DNA from: JBKHJZ01 sp046537875
GTDB lineage: Bacteria; Actinomycetota; Acidimicrobiia; Acidimicrobiales; VFJN01
NCBI GenBank assembly: GCA_046537875.1
Contig: JBKHJZ010000022.1
Coordinates: forward strand, 1 to 30,624
Direction: 5' to 3'
Length of the DNA stretch: 30,624 nucleotides
This document shows, piece after piece, positions 8,315-15,890 of this stretch. How positions within the stretch are numbered: position 1 is the stretch's first letter; each line of letters opens with the position of its first letter. A program made the position numbers and the translations under genes. Below the pieces are notes generated by a model, which ran no database searches, was not told the DNA's origin, and worked only from the letters and a program-made list of their open reading frames with translations.

Positions 8315-8820
8315 GCCGACACCTCCCAACTCGCTGGCATGTCGACCGGCTGGCCCGACGCGGCCAGCACGGCCTTCACGATGTTGTGGTAGCCCGTGCA
8401 GCGACACAGGTTGCCCTCGAGCCCGAGCCGGATCTCCTCCTCGCTGGGCTGGGGGTTCTCCTCCAGCAGCGACACGGCCGCCAGCACCATGCCCGGCGTG
8501 CAGAAGCCGCACTGGAGGCCGTGGTGCTCGTGGAACGCCTTCTGCATCGGGTGCAGGGGCGCCTCCCCGTCGCCGGCGGCGGCCGGTGCCAGGCCCTCGA
8601 TGGTGGTGACCGAGCGCCCGTCGGCCTGTGCCGCGAGGACGGTGCACGACTTGACCGACTCGCCGTCGAGCAGCACCGTGCACGCGCCGCACGACGAGGT
8701 GTCGCACCCCACGTTGGTGCCGGTCAGGCCGAGGTCGTCCCTCAGGTGGTGGACGAGGAGCCGGCGAGGTTCGACCTCGCTCGTGCGCTCCGCGCCGTTG
8801 ACCGAAAGGGTGATCTTCAC
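8311..8820 (-). CDS. coxS: Mo-hydroxylase small 2Fe-2S subunit, CoxS family
   Basis: A 169-residue iron-sulfur subunit. The plant-ferredoxin-type cluster ligands are C39, C44, C47 and C59 (GCDTSSCGACTV...SC). The second, helical-domain cluster uses C104, C107, C139 and C141 (CGFCTPG and CRCTGY). It relays electrons from the Mo centre of CoxL to the FAD of CoxM. Length is normal for CoxS (about 160-170). GTG at 8820 is chosen because AGGGGAGGGGG stands just upstream and it gives the standard start MKITLSVNG; an in-frame ATG 18 codons earlier adds family-atypical residues. It is the only small subunit in the window, so it probably serves both large subunits. Confidence 0.93.
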   Translation of the reverse strand: MKITLSVNGAERTSEVEPRRLLVHHLRDDLGLTGTNVGCDTSSCGACTVLLDGESVKSCTVLAAQADGRSVTTIEGLAPAAAGDGEAPLHPMQKAFHEHHGLQCGFCTPGMVLAAVSLLEENPQPSEEEIRLGLEGNLCRCTGYHNIVKAVLAASGQPVDMPASWEVSA

Positions 8821-8895
8821 AGGGACCCCCTCCCCTCTCACGCGTGTCGCGGCCGGATGCCCACCATCCTGCACCCTCCGGCGGCGGCCTGCTCG

Positions 8896-8911
8896 CTGAA
8901 CCTGGGTTCAG
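8896..8911 (-). promoter_or_regulatory. Perfect 16-base palindromic element between the second coxL and coxS
   Basis: Minus-strand CTGAACCCAGGTTCAG is a 7+7 inverted repeat with a two-base centre that overlaps the stop codon of the upstream large-subunit gene, 76 bases before the coxS start. The near-zero loop makes it a poor RNA hairpin and a better dimeric operator; its size and form resemble TetR/GntR-type sites. No regulator gene is present in the window to pair with it. Confidence 0.45.
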
Positions 8912-11199
8912 TTCTGGGGACCGAACGCTCCCGCTTCGGCGAGCGCCCGCCAGACACGTTCCGGGGTGCACGGCATGTCCACGTGCCGCACGCCGAGGTG
9001 CGCCAGAGCGTCGCACACGGCGTTCTGGACGGCGGGCGTGGCCCCGATGGTGCCGGACTCGCCGATGCCCTTGGCGCCCAGCTCGTTGACCCAGGTGGGG
9101 GTCTCGACGTCGACCAGCTCGAAGGACGGCAGCTCGGCGGCCGAGGCCAGCGCGTAGTCGACGAACGTGGCCGTGAGCGGGTTGCCGTCGGCGTCGTGGA
9201 CCACCTGCTCGTACAGCGCCTGGGCCACACCCTGGGCGATGCCGCCGTGGCGCTGCCCCTCGGCCAGCAGCGGGTTGAGGATCCGCCCGGCGTCGTCGGC
9301 CGCGACGAACCGCACCAGCCGGGCGTCGCCGGTCTCGGTGTCGACCTCGACGACCGCGAGGTGGGCCCCCGACGGGAACGTGGGCTGCTGCGCGACGAAG
9401 TCCTCCTCGACCGCCAGCGGCTCGCCCGCCGCGCTCGCGGCGGCCGCCACCTCGGCCCAGCCCCGCCCGACGGCCGGCGCTCCGGCCACGTGGAACGAGC
9501 CGGCCGCGCGGTCGAGCACCACGTCGTCCGTGGCCGCCTCCAGCAGGTCGGCCGCCACCTGCCGGGCCCGGTCGACGAGGGTCGACGAGGCCTCACGCAC
9601 CGCCGACCCGCCGAGCTGGAGCGACCGCGACCCGAACGTGCCGACACCCCGGGCGACCAGGCTGGTGTCGCCGTGCACCACAGACACGCGGTCCAGCGGG
9701 ATGCCCAGCCGGTCGGAGGCCACCATCGCGAACGCCGTCTCGTGCCCCTGGCCGTGGGGCGAGCTGCCCGTCCGGACCACGGCGCTCCCGTCGTCGAGCA
9801 CCTCGACCCGCGCGTACTCCTCTCCCGCGGTCGGCCCGGCCGTCACCTCGACGTACGTGGACAGGCCGATCCCGAGCGCGACCGGGTCGCCGGCCTCGCG
9901 CCGGCGCCGCTGCTCGGCCCGGAGCTCGTCGTAGCCGGCCACCTCCAGCACCCGCTCCAGCGCCGCCGGGTAGTCCCCGCAGTCGTACGTGGCCCCGGTC
10001 GGCGTGCTGTGCGGCTCGTCGAACGGCGCCAGCAGGTTGCGGCGGCGGACGTCGGCCGGATCGCGACCGATCTCGGCGGCGAACAGGTCGACCGCCCGCT
10101 CCAGCGCCGCCGTCGCCTCCGGGCGTCCGGCCCCCCGGTAGGCGACGGTCGGGGCCGTGGTGGTGACCACCGAGCGCGACCCGGCCTGGACCGACGGGAT
10201 CGCGTAGGTCCCGGTCGACATCACCCCGGTGAGGAACGGCAGCACCGCGCCGAGGCCCGGGTAGGCGCCGGCGTCCTGGACGACGTTGAGCCGGTAGGCC
10301 TCGATGGTCCCGTCGCGGCGGCCGCCGATCGCGATCTCCTGGATCTGACCGCGCCCCTGCGACATCGACACCAGGTTCTCGCTGCGCGTCTCCAGCCACC
10401 GCACCGGCCGCCCGCACCGGCGCGCCAGCCACCCGAGCAGCAGGTCCTCCGGGTGGGCGCCGACCTTGGCGCCGAAGCCGCCACCGACGTCGGGCGCCAC
10501 CACCACGACCTGGTCCGGATCCAGCCCGTACGCACCGGCCAGCGTGTCGCGCACGCCGTGGGGGCTCTGGGTCGAGCACCAGAGTCGCAGGCGCTCACCG
10601 TCCCACGCCGCCGCGCTCGACCGCACCTCGAGCGGGCACGCGGCGAGCCGCTGGTTGACGATCCGCTGGCGGACGACCACCTCGCAGGCCGCCAGCTCCT
10701 CGTCGTCCTCGCCGCCCGTCCCGTCGGCCCCGAAGCTGACGACCAGGTTGGTGCCGACATCGGGGAACAGGGTGGTCCCGTTCCCCAGCGCCGCGACGGG
10801 GTCGACCAGCGCCGGCAGCGGCTCGTAGTCGACCAGCACGGTCTCGGCGGCGTCGGCGCCCTGCTCGGGGGTGGCGCTGAGCACGACCGCCACGGGCTCG
10901 CCCACGAAGCGCACCCGGTCGACCGCCAGGTAGGGGCGGGCCATGGCCGGGTTCCCCATCCCCGGGATGGGGCTGAGATCCACGTCGGCACCCACCACCA
11001 CGTCGATGACGCCGGGCATCGCCCGGGCCTCGGCGGTGTCGATCGACGCGATCTCGGCGTGTGCCACGGTCGAGCGGACGAACGTGGCGTGGACTGCGCC
11101 GTCGAGGCGCGGGTCCCGCAGGTCGGCGCAGTAGGTGCCGCCGACCGTCAAGAGGCGCGGGTCCTCGACCCGCACCACCCTGCTCCCCAGGATGCTCAT
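8908..11199 (-). CDS. Mo-hydroxylase large subunit, form II CoxL-like (copy 2)
   Basis: A 763-residue paralogue of the other large subunit, starting MSILGSRVVRVEDPRLLTVGGTYCADL. It again has the form II loop AYRGAGR (353-359), GGGFGAK, and GAKGIGESGTIGAT with the catalytic glutamate at 714, and no copper cysteine. The segment that reads MEPRG in copy 1 reads LEVRSS here, a change near the substrate funnel that suggests another substrate. It is about 40 residues shorter than copy 1. No dedicated S or M subunit lies beside it; it probably borrows coxS and coxM. ATG 11199 sits 26 bases after the secG stop. Its ribosome site GAGGGGGGA lies in the loop of a hairpin (11201-11221). Co-transcription with secG is likely. 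Confidence 0.9.
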   Translation of the reverse strand: MSILGSRVVRVEDPRLLTVGGTYCADLRDPRLDGAVHATFVRSTVAHAEIASIDTAEARAMPGVIDVVVGADVDLSPIPGMGNPAMARPYLAVDRVRFVGEPVAVVLSATPEQGADAAETVLVDYEPLPALVDPVAALGNGTTLFPDVGTNLVVSFGADGTGGEDDEELAACEVVVRQRIVNQRLAACPLEVRSSAAAWDGERLRLWCSTQSPHGVRDTLAGAYGLDPDQVVVVAPDVGGGFGAKVGAHPEDLLLGWLARRCGRPVRWLETRSENLVSMSQGRGQIQEIAIGGRRDGTIEAYRLNVVQDAGAYPGLGAVLPFLTGVMSTGTYAIPSVQAGSRSVVTTTAPTVAYRGAGRPEATAALERAVDLFAAEIGRDPADVRRRNLLAPFDEPHSTPTGATYDCGDYPAALERVLEVAGYDELRAEQRRRREAGDPVALGIGLSTYVEVTAGPTAGEEYARVEVLDDGSAVVRTGSSPHGQGHETAFAMVASDRLGIPLDRVSVVHGDTSLVARGVGTFGSRSLQLGGSAVREASSTLVDRARQVAADLLEAATDDVVLDRAAGSFHVAGAPAVGRGWAEVAAAASAAGEPLAVEEDFVAQQPTFPSGAHLAVVEVDTETGDARLVRFVAADDAGRILNPLLAEGQRHGGIAQGVAQALYEQVVHDADGNPLTATFVDYALASAAELPSFELVDVETPTWVNELGAKGIGESGTIGATPAVQNAVCDALAHLGVRHVDMPCTPERVWRALAEAGAFGPQN

Positions 11200-11200
11200 C

Positions 11201-11221
11201 CCCGGCTCCCCCCTCGCCGGG
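11201..11221 (-). promoter_or_regulatory. Hairpin presenting the ribosome site of the second coxL
   Basis: On the minus strand CCCGGC (11221-11216) and GCCGGG (11206-11201) form a perfect six-base stem around the nine-base loop GAGGGGGGA, which is the likely Shine-Dalgarno sequence. The stem ends one base before the ATG. It may hold the ribosome site open or control entry; it lies in the secG-coxL gap. Confidence 0.4.
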
Positions 11222-11225
11222 CCGC

Positions 11226-11456
11226 TCAGGCCATCATCAACGACAGGGCGGTCACCGAGAACCCCCACAGCAGCGCGACGACCACCGTGATCCGGTCGAG
11301 GTTCCGCTCCATCACCGTCGAACCCATGGCGCTGGCGCCGATGCCGCCCCCGAACATGTCGGACAGACCGCCGCCCTTGCCGCTGTGCAGCAGCACGAGC
11401 ACGATCATGATCAGCGACGTGAAGACGGTGACGACGACGGTGATGGCGGTGAGCAC
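11226..11456 (-). CDS. secG: Preprotein translocase subunit SecG
   Basis: A 76-residue SecG. Two transmembrane helices (about 3-23 and 53-74) flank the conserved cytoplasmic loop (LLHSGKGGGLSDMFGGG), the family hallmark. SecG sits in the SecYEG channel and helps protein export through the cytoplasmic membrane. It starts with GTG at 11456, preceded by GAGGAG at five bases. It normally follows tpiA in actinobacteria; here it is separated from tpiA by about 6.5 kb of transporter genes and is followed by the cox cluster. It seems to have its own -10-like TAGCCT upstream. Confidence 0.95.
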   Translation of the reverse strand: MLTAITVVVTVFTSLIMIVLVLLHSGKGGGLSDMFGGGIGASAMGSTVMERNLDRITVVVALLWGFSVTALSLMMA

Positions 11457-11488
11457 GGGCTCTCCTCGGAATCGGTGACCGTCGGGTC

Positions 11489-11494
11489 AGGCTA
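11489..11494 (-). promoter_or_regulatory. Possible -10 element of secG
   Basis: Minus-strand TAGCCT in the 54-base gap between the transporter ATPase and secG. Transcription would start about 7 bases on and run through GAGGAG to the GTG. No good -35 hexamer stands 16-18 bases upstream, so this is only a candidate. A local promoter makes sense because the core gene is now detached from the gap-pgk-tpiA operon. Confidence 0.33.
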
Positions 11495-11510
11495 GTGGCC
11501 AGGAAGGACC

Positions 11511-12623
11511 CTAGACGACCACCTGCGTCTCGGCGAAGTGGCAGGCCACCGGATGCTCGGCGCCGCTCGACGGGCGGATCTCCAGCAGGGGTTCCTGCTG
11601 GGCGCAGATGCTCGTGTCGACCCCCTCCCGCTCCAGCTCCTGCTTCCGCCAGCACCGGGTCCTGAACCGGCAGGCCGACGGAGGATCGATGGCGCTGGGT
11701 GGATCGCCGGTGAGCACGATGCGGCGTCGAGCGCGCTCCTTCCGGGGGTCGGGCACCGGCACGGCGGACAGCAGGGCCTGCGTGTAGGGATGCGCGGGGG
11801 CCGCGTACAGCTGCGACCTCATGCCGAGCTCGACGATCTTGCCCAGGTACATGACCGCCACGCGGTGGGAGATGTGGCGGACCACCGACAGGTCGTGGGC
11901 GATGAACAGGTTGGTCAGGCCGAGCGAGGCTTGGAGGTCCTCGAGCAGGTTGATGATCCCGGCCTGGATGGAGACGTCCAGTGCCGAGACCGGCTCGTCG
12001 AGGACCAGGAGCCGGGGCCGGAGCGCGATCGCCCGCGCGATGCCGATCCGCTGCCGTTGCCCCCCGGAGAACTCGTGCGGGTAGCGGTTGGCGTGCTCGG
12101 GGTTGAGACCGACCTCGCGCATGATCTCCCGGATCTCGTCGCGTCCCTCGTAGCGGTCGTGCACCCGCAGCGGCTCGGCGATGATCTCGGAGACCGGCAT
12201 CCGCGGATCGAGCGACGCGTACGGGTCCTGGAACACGAACTGCATCTCCCGCCGGTACCGGCGTAGCTGGCGGCCACCGACCGCGGTGAGGTCCGTGCCG
12301 TCGAACGTCACCTCACCGGATGTCGGCTTGATGAGCTGGAGGACCGCCCGGCCGGTGGTCGACTTCCCGCATCCCGACTCGCCGACCAGACCGAGCGTCT
12401 CGCCGGCGAACAGGTCGAAGGACACGTCGCTGACCGCCTGCACCTCGCCGACGGTGCGACGCAGCACGCGGCCGCCCCGGACCGGGAAGTGCTTGACCAG
12501 GTTCCGCACCCGCAGCACCGGCTCAGGTCCCGGCGATTCGTCGCGCGCGCCGCGCTCGCCGGTGACGGCCGACTCCCCTGCGCCGACGTCGCCGCCCTCG
12601 CGCGTCGCCTCGGCCCGGCTCAT
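11511..12623 (-). CDS. dppF: Peptide-type ABC transporter ATPase, OppF/DppF family
   Basis: A 370-residue ATPase. Walker A GESGCGKST is at 81-89, the Q-loop FVFQDPYASLDPRMP near 140, the signature FSGGQRQRIGIARA near 190 and Walker B LLVLDEPVSALD just after. The C-terminal oligopeptide-transporter extension has the cysteine pattern CRFRTRCWRKQ...C, which in this family binds a 4Fe-4S cluster. The first 35 residues are a disordered acidic extension. With the DppD-type partner it forms the ATP-hydrolysing pair of the importer. ATG 12623 overlaps the upstream stop (ATGA). The stop is TAG, 54 bases before secG. Substrate specificity (peptide, nickel, sugar) cannot be read from the ATPases. Confidence 0.9.
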   Translation of the reverse strand: MSRAEATREGGDVGAGESAVTGERGARDESPGPEPVLRVRNLVKHFPVRGGRVLRRTVGEVQAVSDVSFDLFAGETLGLVGESGCGKSTTGRAVLQLIKPTSGEVTFDGTDLTAVGGRQLRRYRREMQFVFQDPYASLDPRMPVSEIIAEPLRVHDRYEGRDEIREIMREVGLNPEHANRYPHEFSGGQRQRIGIARAIALRPRLLVLDEPVSALDVSIQAGIINLLEDLQASLGLTNLFIAHDLSVVRHISHRVAVMYLGKIVELGMRSQLYAAPAHPYTQALLSAVPVPDPRKERARRRIVLTGDPPSAIDPPSACRFRTRCWRKQELEREGVDTSICAQQEPLLEIRPSSGAEHPVACHFAETQVVV

Positions 12624-13849
12624 CCGTCCACCCCGTCCGCGTCGGCGCGCTCCGCCGCCGCGACGCCCGGGTCGGGCGGTCGCCCGGGCACGGTGCCGTC
12701 CTCGCCCGGCTCGGGCACGGCGGCAGCGTCGCCACCGGGAGCCGCCAGGTCGTCCGCAGCGTCGGCGCCGAACACCGCCTGCGCGTCGAGGCCCTCGGCC
12801 GACAGCTCTCGCCAATGGAAGCACGCGGCCGTGTGCTCGGTCGCCTCGGTCGGCAGCAGCTCCGGCTCCGCCGTCGTGCAGTCGTTCCGCACCAGCGGGC
12901 ATCGGGGGGAGAACGGACAGCCCTCGGGCAGGTTCACCATCGACGGCGGGGCGCCCCGGATCGGTGTGAGCCTCTCGGTGGGGTCGACGTCGAGCCGGGG
13001 GAACGACCCGAGCAGGCCGAGCGTGTACGGCATGCGGGGCGCGTAGTAGATGTGATCGGCGGTCCCGCTCTCCACCACGCGACCGGCGTACATGACGTTC
13101 ACCCGGTCGGCCATCCCCGCCACGACGCCGAGGTCATGGGTGATGAGCACCACGGCCGCCCGGGTCTCCTGCTGGGCCTTCTCGAGGGCGTCCAGGATCT
13201 GCGCCTGCACCGTGACGTCCAGTGCGGTGGTCGGCTCGTCGGCGATGATCACGTCGGGGTCGTTCGCCATGGCCACCGCGATCACGGCGCGCTGGCGCAT
13301 GCCGCCCGACAGCTCGTGGGGGTAGTAGACGGCACGCTGCCGGGGAGTCGGGATGCCCACGAGGTCGAGGAGCTCGACCGCCCGGTCCCACGCCTCCCGC
13401 TTCGACACGTCGTGGTGGGTCCGCACCGCCTCCGCGATCTGCCAGCCGATGCTGTACACGGGGTTCAGCGACGTCATCGGATCCTGGAAGATCATCGCCA
13501 GGCGACGACCGCGGATCCGGTTCAGCTGCCGTGTGCTCATGCCGAGCAGCTCGATGCCCTTGAACCTCGCAGAGCCGGTGATCCGGGCCGAGGACGGCAG
13601 CAGCCCGATCGTCGCCATGACCGAGACCGACTTGCCCGCACCCGACTCGCCGACGATGGCCAGGACCTCCCCGGCATCGAGGTCCCAGCTCACGCCTCTG
13701 ACGGCTCGGACGACGCCGTCGACAGTGGGGAAGGTCACCGACAGGTCGCTCACCTCGATCAGGGGCCCGGCGTAGGGCGCGTCCACGTCGGACGTGATCT
13801 CGATCCCTTCCGCGAGGGCGCGGTCCGGGCGATCGGATCGGTCGCTCAC
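12620..13849 (-). CDS. dppD: Peptide-type ABC transporter ATPase, OppD/DppD family
   Basis: A 409-residue ATPase. Walker A GESGAGKS is at 67-74, the Q-loop is MIFQDPMTSLNPVYSIGWQ, the signature LSGGMRQRAVIAVAMA and Walker B VIIADEPTTALDVTVQ. The C-terminal family extension shows the cysteine set CPFSPRCPLVRNDC...C. A low-complexity acidic, Ala/Pro/Gly-rich tail of about 70 residues ends the protein and is longer than usual. GTG 13849 is chosen because it overlaps the permease stop (GTGA) and is preceded by GGGGG. It pairs with the downstream DppF-type subunit beneath the two permeases. Confidence 0.9.
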   Translation of the reverse strand: MSDRSDRPDRALAEGIEITSDVDAPYAGPLIEVSDLSVTFPTVDGVVRAVRGVSWDLDAGEVLAIVGESGAGKSVSVMATIGLLPSSARITGSARFKGIELLGMSTRQLNRIRGRRLAMIFQDPMTSLNPVYSIGWQIAEAVRTHHDVSKREAWDRAVELLDLVGIPTPRQRAVYYPHELSGGMRQRAVIAVAMANDPDVIIADEPTTALDVTVQAQILDALEKAQQETRAAVVLITHDLGVVAGMADRVNVMYAGRVVESGTADHIYYAPRMPYTLGLLGSFPRLDVDPTERLTPIRGAPPSMVNLPEGCPFSPRCPLVRNDCTTAEPELLPTEATEHTAACFHWRELSAEGLDAQAVFGADAADDLAAPGGDAAAVPEPGEDGTVPGRPPDPGVAAAERADADGVDG

Positions 13850-14871
13850 GTCGCCCCCAGCCGCTGCCTGGGATCGAGCGCATCGCGCAGCCCGTCGCCG
13901 ATGTAGTTCACGCACAGCACGGTGAGCAGGATGGCCAGACCCGGGAAGTACACCAGGAACGGGTTCCCCGTGAGCGGCGCTGAGCGGGCGTCGTCCAGGA
14001 GGTTCCCCCAGGTGGGTGTGAACACGCGGTCGACGCCGAACCCGAGGAACGACAGTGCGGACTCCGTGAGGATGGCGGCGGCCACCGCGAGGGTGACCGC
14101 GACCACGATCGTCCCGGCGGCGTTGGGTATCAGGTGGCGAACGAGGATGCGGGGCCCGGAGGCACCGATCGCCCGTGCGGCCTCGATGAACTCCTTCTCC
14201 TTGAGGGAGAGGAGCTCGCCGCGCACCAGGCGGGCGATCGGCATCCAGAAGAAGGCCGCCAGGATGCTGATCACCGACCGCACGCTCCCGCGGCCACCGA
14301 TGAGCGTCTCGGCCCAGGCCTGCTCCTCGGGAAGGCGGGTCATCACGATCAGCGCCACGAGCAGCGGGATCGCGAGGAAGAGGTCGGTGACGCGCATGAG
14401 GACCGTGTCGACCCACCGCCCCACGTACGCCGCCACCCCGCCGACGGCCGTGCCGACGATGCCGGCGATCAGCGCCACCGCGAGGCCGACCTGGAGGGAC
14501 ACCTGCCCGCCGTGCAGCACCCGGGACAGCATGTCCTGCTGGTTGCGGTTCGTGCCGAAGGGATGCTCCATGGACGGTGACTGCTGGCGCACCTCCATGC
14601 CCAACCGCTCGTTGGGGCCGTGCTCGGTGACCAGCGAGGGGAAGAACACCAGCACGGCGATGATCGCGAGCAGCACCACGCTCGCCATCGCCATCTTGTG
14701 CGCCCGGAACCGTCGCCACGCCAGCTTGGCCGGCGAGAGGTGGACGACGGCCACGCCGTGCGCCGCGGCCGCGAGCGATTCGTCGGTCGCTCGGTCGAGC
14801 GCTCCGGACAGCACTGCGTCGGCGCGGTCGGCCTGTGGCCGCCTCTCGGAGGTGACGGGACCCTCAGGCAT
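13846..14871 (-). CDS. dppC: Peptide-type ABC transporter permease, DppC family
   Basis: A 341-residue inner-membrane permease. A cytoplasmic N-terminal stretch of about 60 residues precedes the first membrane helix (MAMASVVLLAIIAVLVFF). Then come the typical DppC sequence HPFGTNRNQQDMLSRVLHGGQVSL, four to five more helices and the EAA loop (EAARAIGASGPRILVRHLIPN, about 229-250) that contacts the ATPases. The C-terminus GDGLRDALDPRQRL is the family's usual ending. ATG at 14871 overlaps the end of the DppB-type gene by eight bases and has GAGGA six bases upstream. It forms the translocation pore with DppB. Confidence 0.92.
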   Translation of the reverse strand: MPEGPVTSERRPQADRADAVLSGALDRATDESLAAAAHGVAVVHLSPAKLAWRRFRAHKMAMASVVLLAIIAVLVFFPSLVTEHGPNERLGMEVRQQSPSMEHPFGTNRNQQDMLSRVLHGGQVSLQVGLAVALIAGIVGTAVGGVAAYVGRWVDTVLMRVTDLFLAIPLLVALIVMTRLPEEQAWAETLIGGRGSVRSVISILAAFFWMPIARLVRGELLSLKEKEFIEAARAIGASGPRILVRHLIPNAAGTIVVAVTLAVAAAILTESALSFLGFGVDRVFTPTWGNLLDDARSAPLTGNPFLVYFPGLAILLTVLCVNYIGDGLRDALDPRQRLGAT

Positions 14872-15817
14872 GACGGATCCTCGGGTCCAGGACGCCGTAG
14901 AGCAGGTCGGCGATCAGGTTGAAGACGATGACCGCACCGACGACGATCATCGCCCATGGCAGGACGCGGAAGTAGTCCCCCTCCGCGAACGCGTTCAGGA
15001 AGTACCAGCCCATGCCGTGCCATTCGAAGACCTGCTCGGTGATGATCAGGCCGCCGAGCAGGACCCCGACGTCGATCGCGCTGTAGGTCACCACGGGGAT
15101 GAGCGCGTTGCGCATGCCGTGACGAACGATCACCCGTTTCTCGTCGACGCCCTTCGCCCGCGCCGTCCGCAGGTAGTCGGCGCTGAGCACGTCCAACATG
15201 CTCGACCGCATGTAGCGGCTGTAGATCGCGATCTGCTGCACGGCGACGGTGAGCACCGGGAGCACCAGTGCCTTCATCCGGTCCTCCGACCACATGTCGA
15301 ACCGGGTGCCGTTGCTGATCACGAAGAAGTCACCCAGTGACTCCCTGAAGTAGATCCCCACCAAGATCTGGAGCACGAGGCCGAAGAAGAAGGGAGGCAG
15401 CGACAGAGCGACGAACGACGACCCGGTCGCTGCGTGATCGAACATCGAGTTGTGCCGGAGGGCCGACAACGTCCCGATGGTCACGCCGACCCCGACCGTC
15501 ACCAGGGCCGCGAAGAACCCGAGCTGGATGGTGTTCCGCATCGCGGTCCACAGGGCAGGCCAGACCTCCTGGTTGGTCTTGAGAGACGTGCCGAGGTCGC
15601 CCTGCACGAAGTTCCCCAGCCACTTCAGGTACTGGACGTGCACCGGCTGGTCGAGGCCGAGGTCCTCCCGGAACCTCTGGGCGTCCTCCGAGGAGATCCC
15701 CGGACCCCTGACCACCGCGGGATCCGTGCTCGCCTTCAGGGCGGCGAAGACCACGATGCTGGAGATCAGCAGGACGGGCACGGCCCACAACAGGCGCCGG
15801 ATGGTGAACCCGATCAT
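14864..15817 (-). CDS. dppB: Peptide-type ABC transporter permease, DppB family
   Basis: A 317-residue permease starting MIGFTIRRLLWAVPVLLISSIVVF, the classic DppB first helix. It has about six membrane helices, the periplasmic segment containing LGLDQPVHVQYLKWLGNFVQGDLGTS, and the EAA loop ARAKGVDEKRVIVRHGMRNALIP at about 212-234. It ends LYGVLDPRIRHA. The ATG at 15817 has AAAGG five bases upstream. It lies 73 bases after the binding-protein gene, and that gap holds a long perfect stem-loop (15846-15882). Expression relative to the binding protein is therefore probably lowered after transcription. Confidence 0.93.
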   Translation of the reverse strand: MIGFTIRRLLWAVPVLLISSIVVFAALKASTDPAVVRGPGISSEDAQRFREDLGLDQPVHVQYLKWLGNFVQGDLGTSLKTNQEVWPALWTAMRNTIQLGFFAALVTVGVGVTIGTLSALRHNSMFDHAATGSSFVALSLPPFFFGLVLQILVGIYFRESLGDFFVISNGTRFDMWSEDRMKALVLPVLTVAVQQIAIYSRYMRSSMLDVLSADYLRTARAKGVDEKRVIVRHGMRNALIPVVTYSAIDVGVLLGGLIITEQVFEWHGMGWYFLNAFAEGDYFRVLPWAMIVVGAVIVFNLIADLLYGVLDPRIRHA

Positions 15818-15845
15818 CGTCGCCTTTCATTCGACCGAGTGGAGA

Positions 15846-15882
15846 GGTGGAGGCACCGTCGCGACGAGACGGTGCCTCCACC
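15846..15882 (-). terminator. Strong stem-loop between binding-protein and permease genes
   Basis: The arms at 15846-15860 and 15868-15882 are perfectly complementary over 15 bases with a seven-base loop (15861-15867). It starts nine bases after the binding-protein stop codon and no T-run follows on the minus strand. In ABC import operons such elements protect the 3' end of the binding-protein mRNA or cause partial read-through, so that the binding protein is made in excess over the permease. A full intrinsic terminator is unlikely, because the permease genes would be left without a visible promoter. Confidence 0.72.
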
Positions 15883-15890
15883 GACGGGTG

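Noticed and set aside
8845..8874. Short peptide frame (nine codons) starting at an ATG before coxS
   Set aside because: It has no ribosome site of its own and no sign of a leader-peptide signature; it arises within the coxS leader.
5906..11199. True (form I) aerobic CO dehydrogenase
   Set aside because: Both large subunits have AYRGAGR and lack the cysteine of AYxCSFR that binds copper. CO oxidation cannot be claimed.
8296..11478. A frame of about 1060 codons on the plus strand opposite the two large subunits
   Set aside because: Composition is that of a codon-complement shadow (His/Arg/Gly/Val-rich, no domains), and it spans several well-supported minus-strand genes including the gaps between them.
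15846..15882. Full intrinsic terminator after the binding-protein gene
   Set aside because: There is no T-run after the stem, and the four permease/ATPase genes downstream have no other visible promoter.
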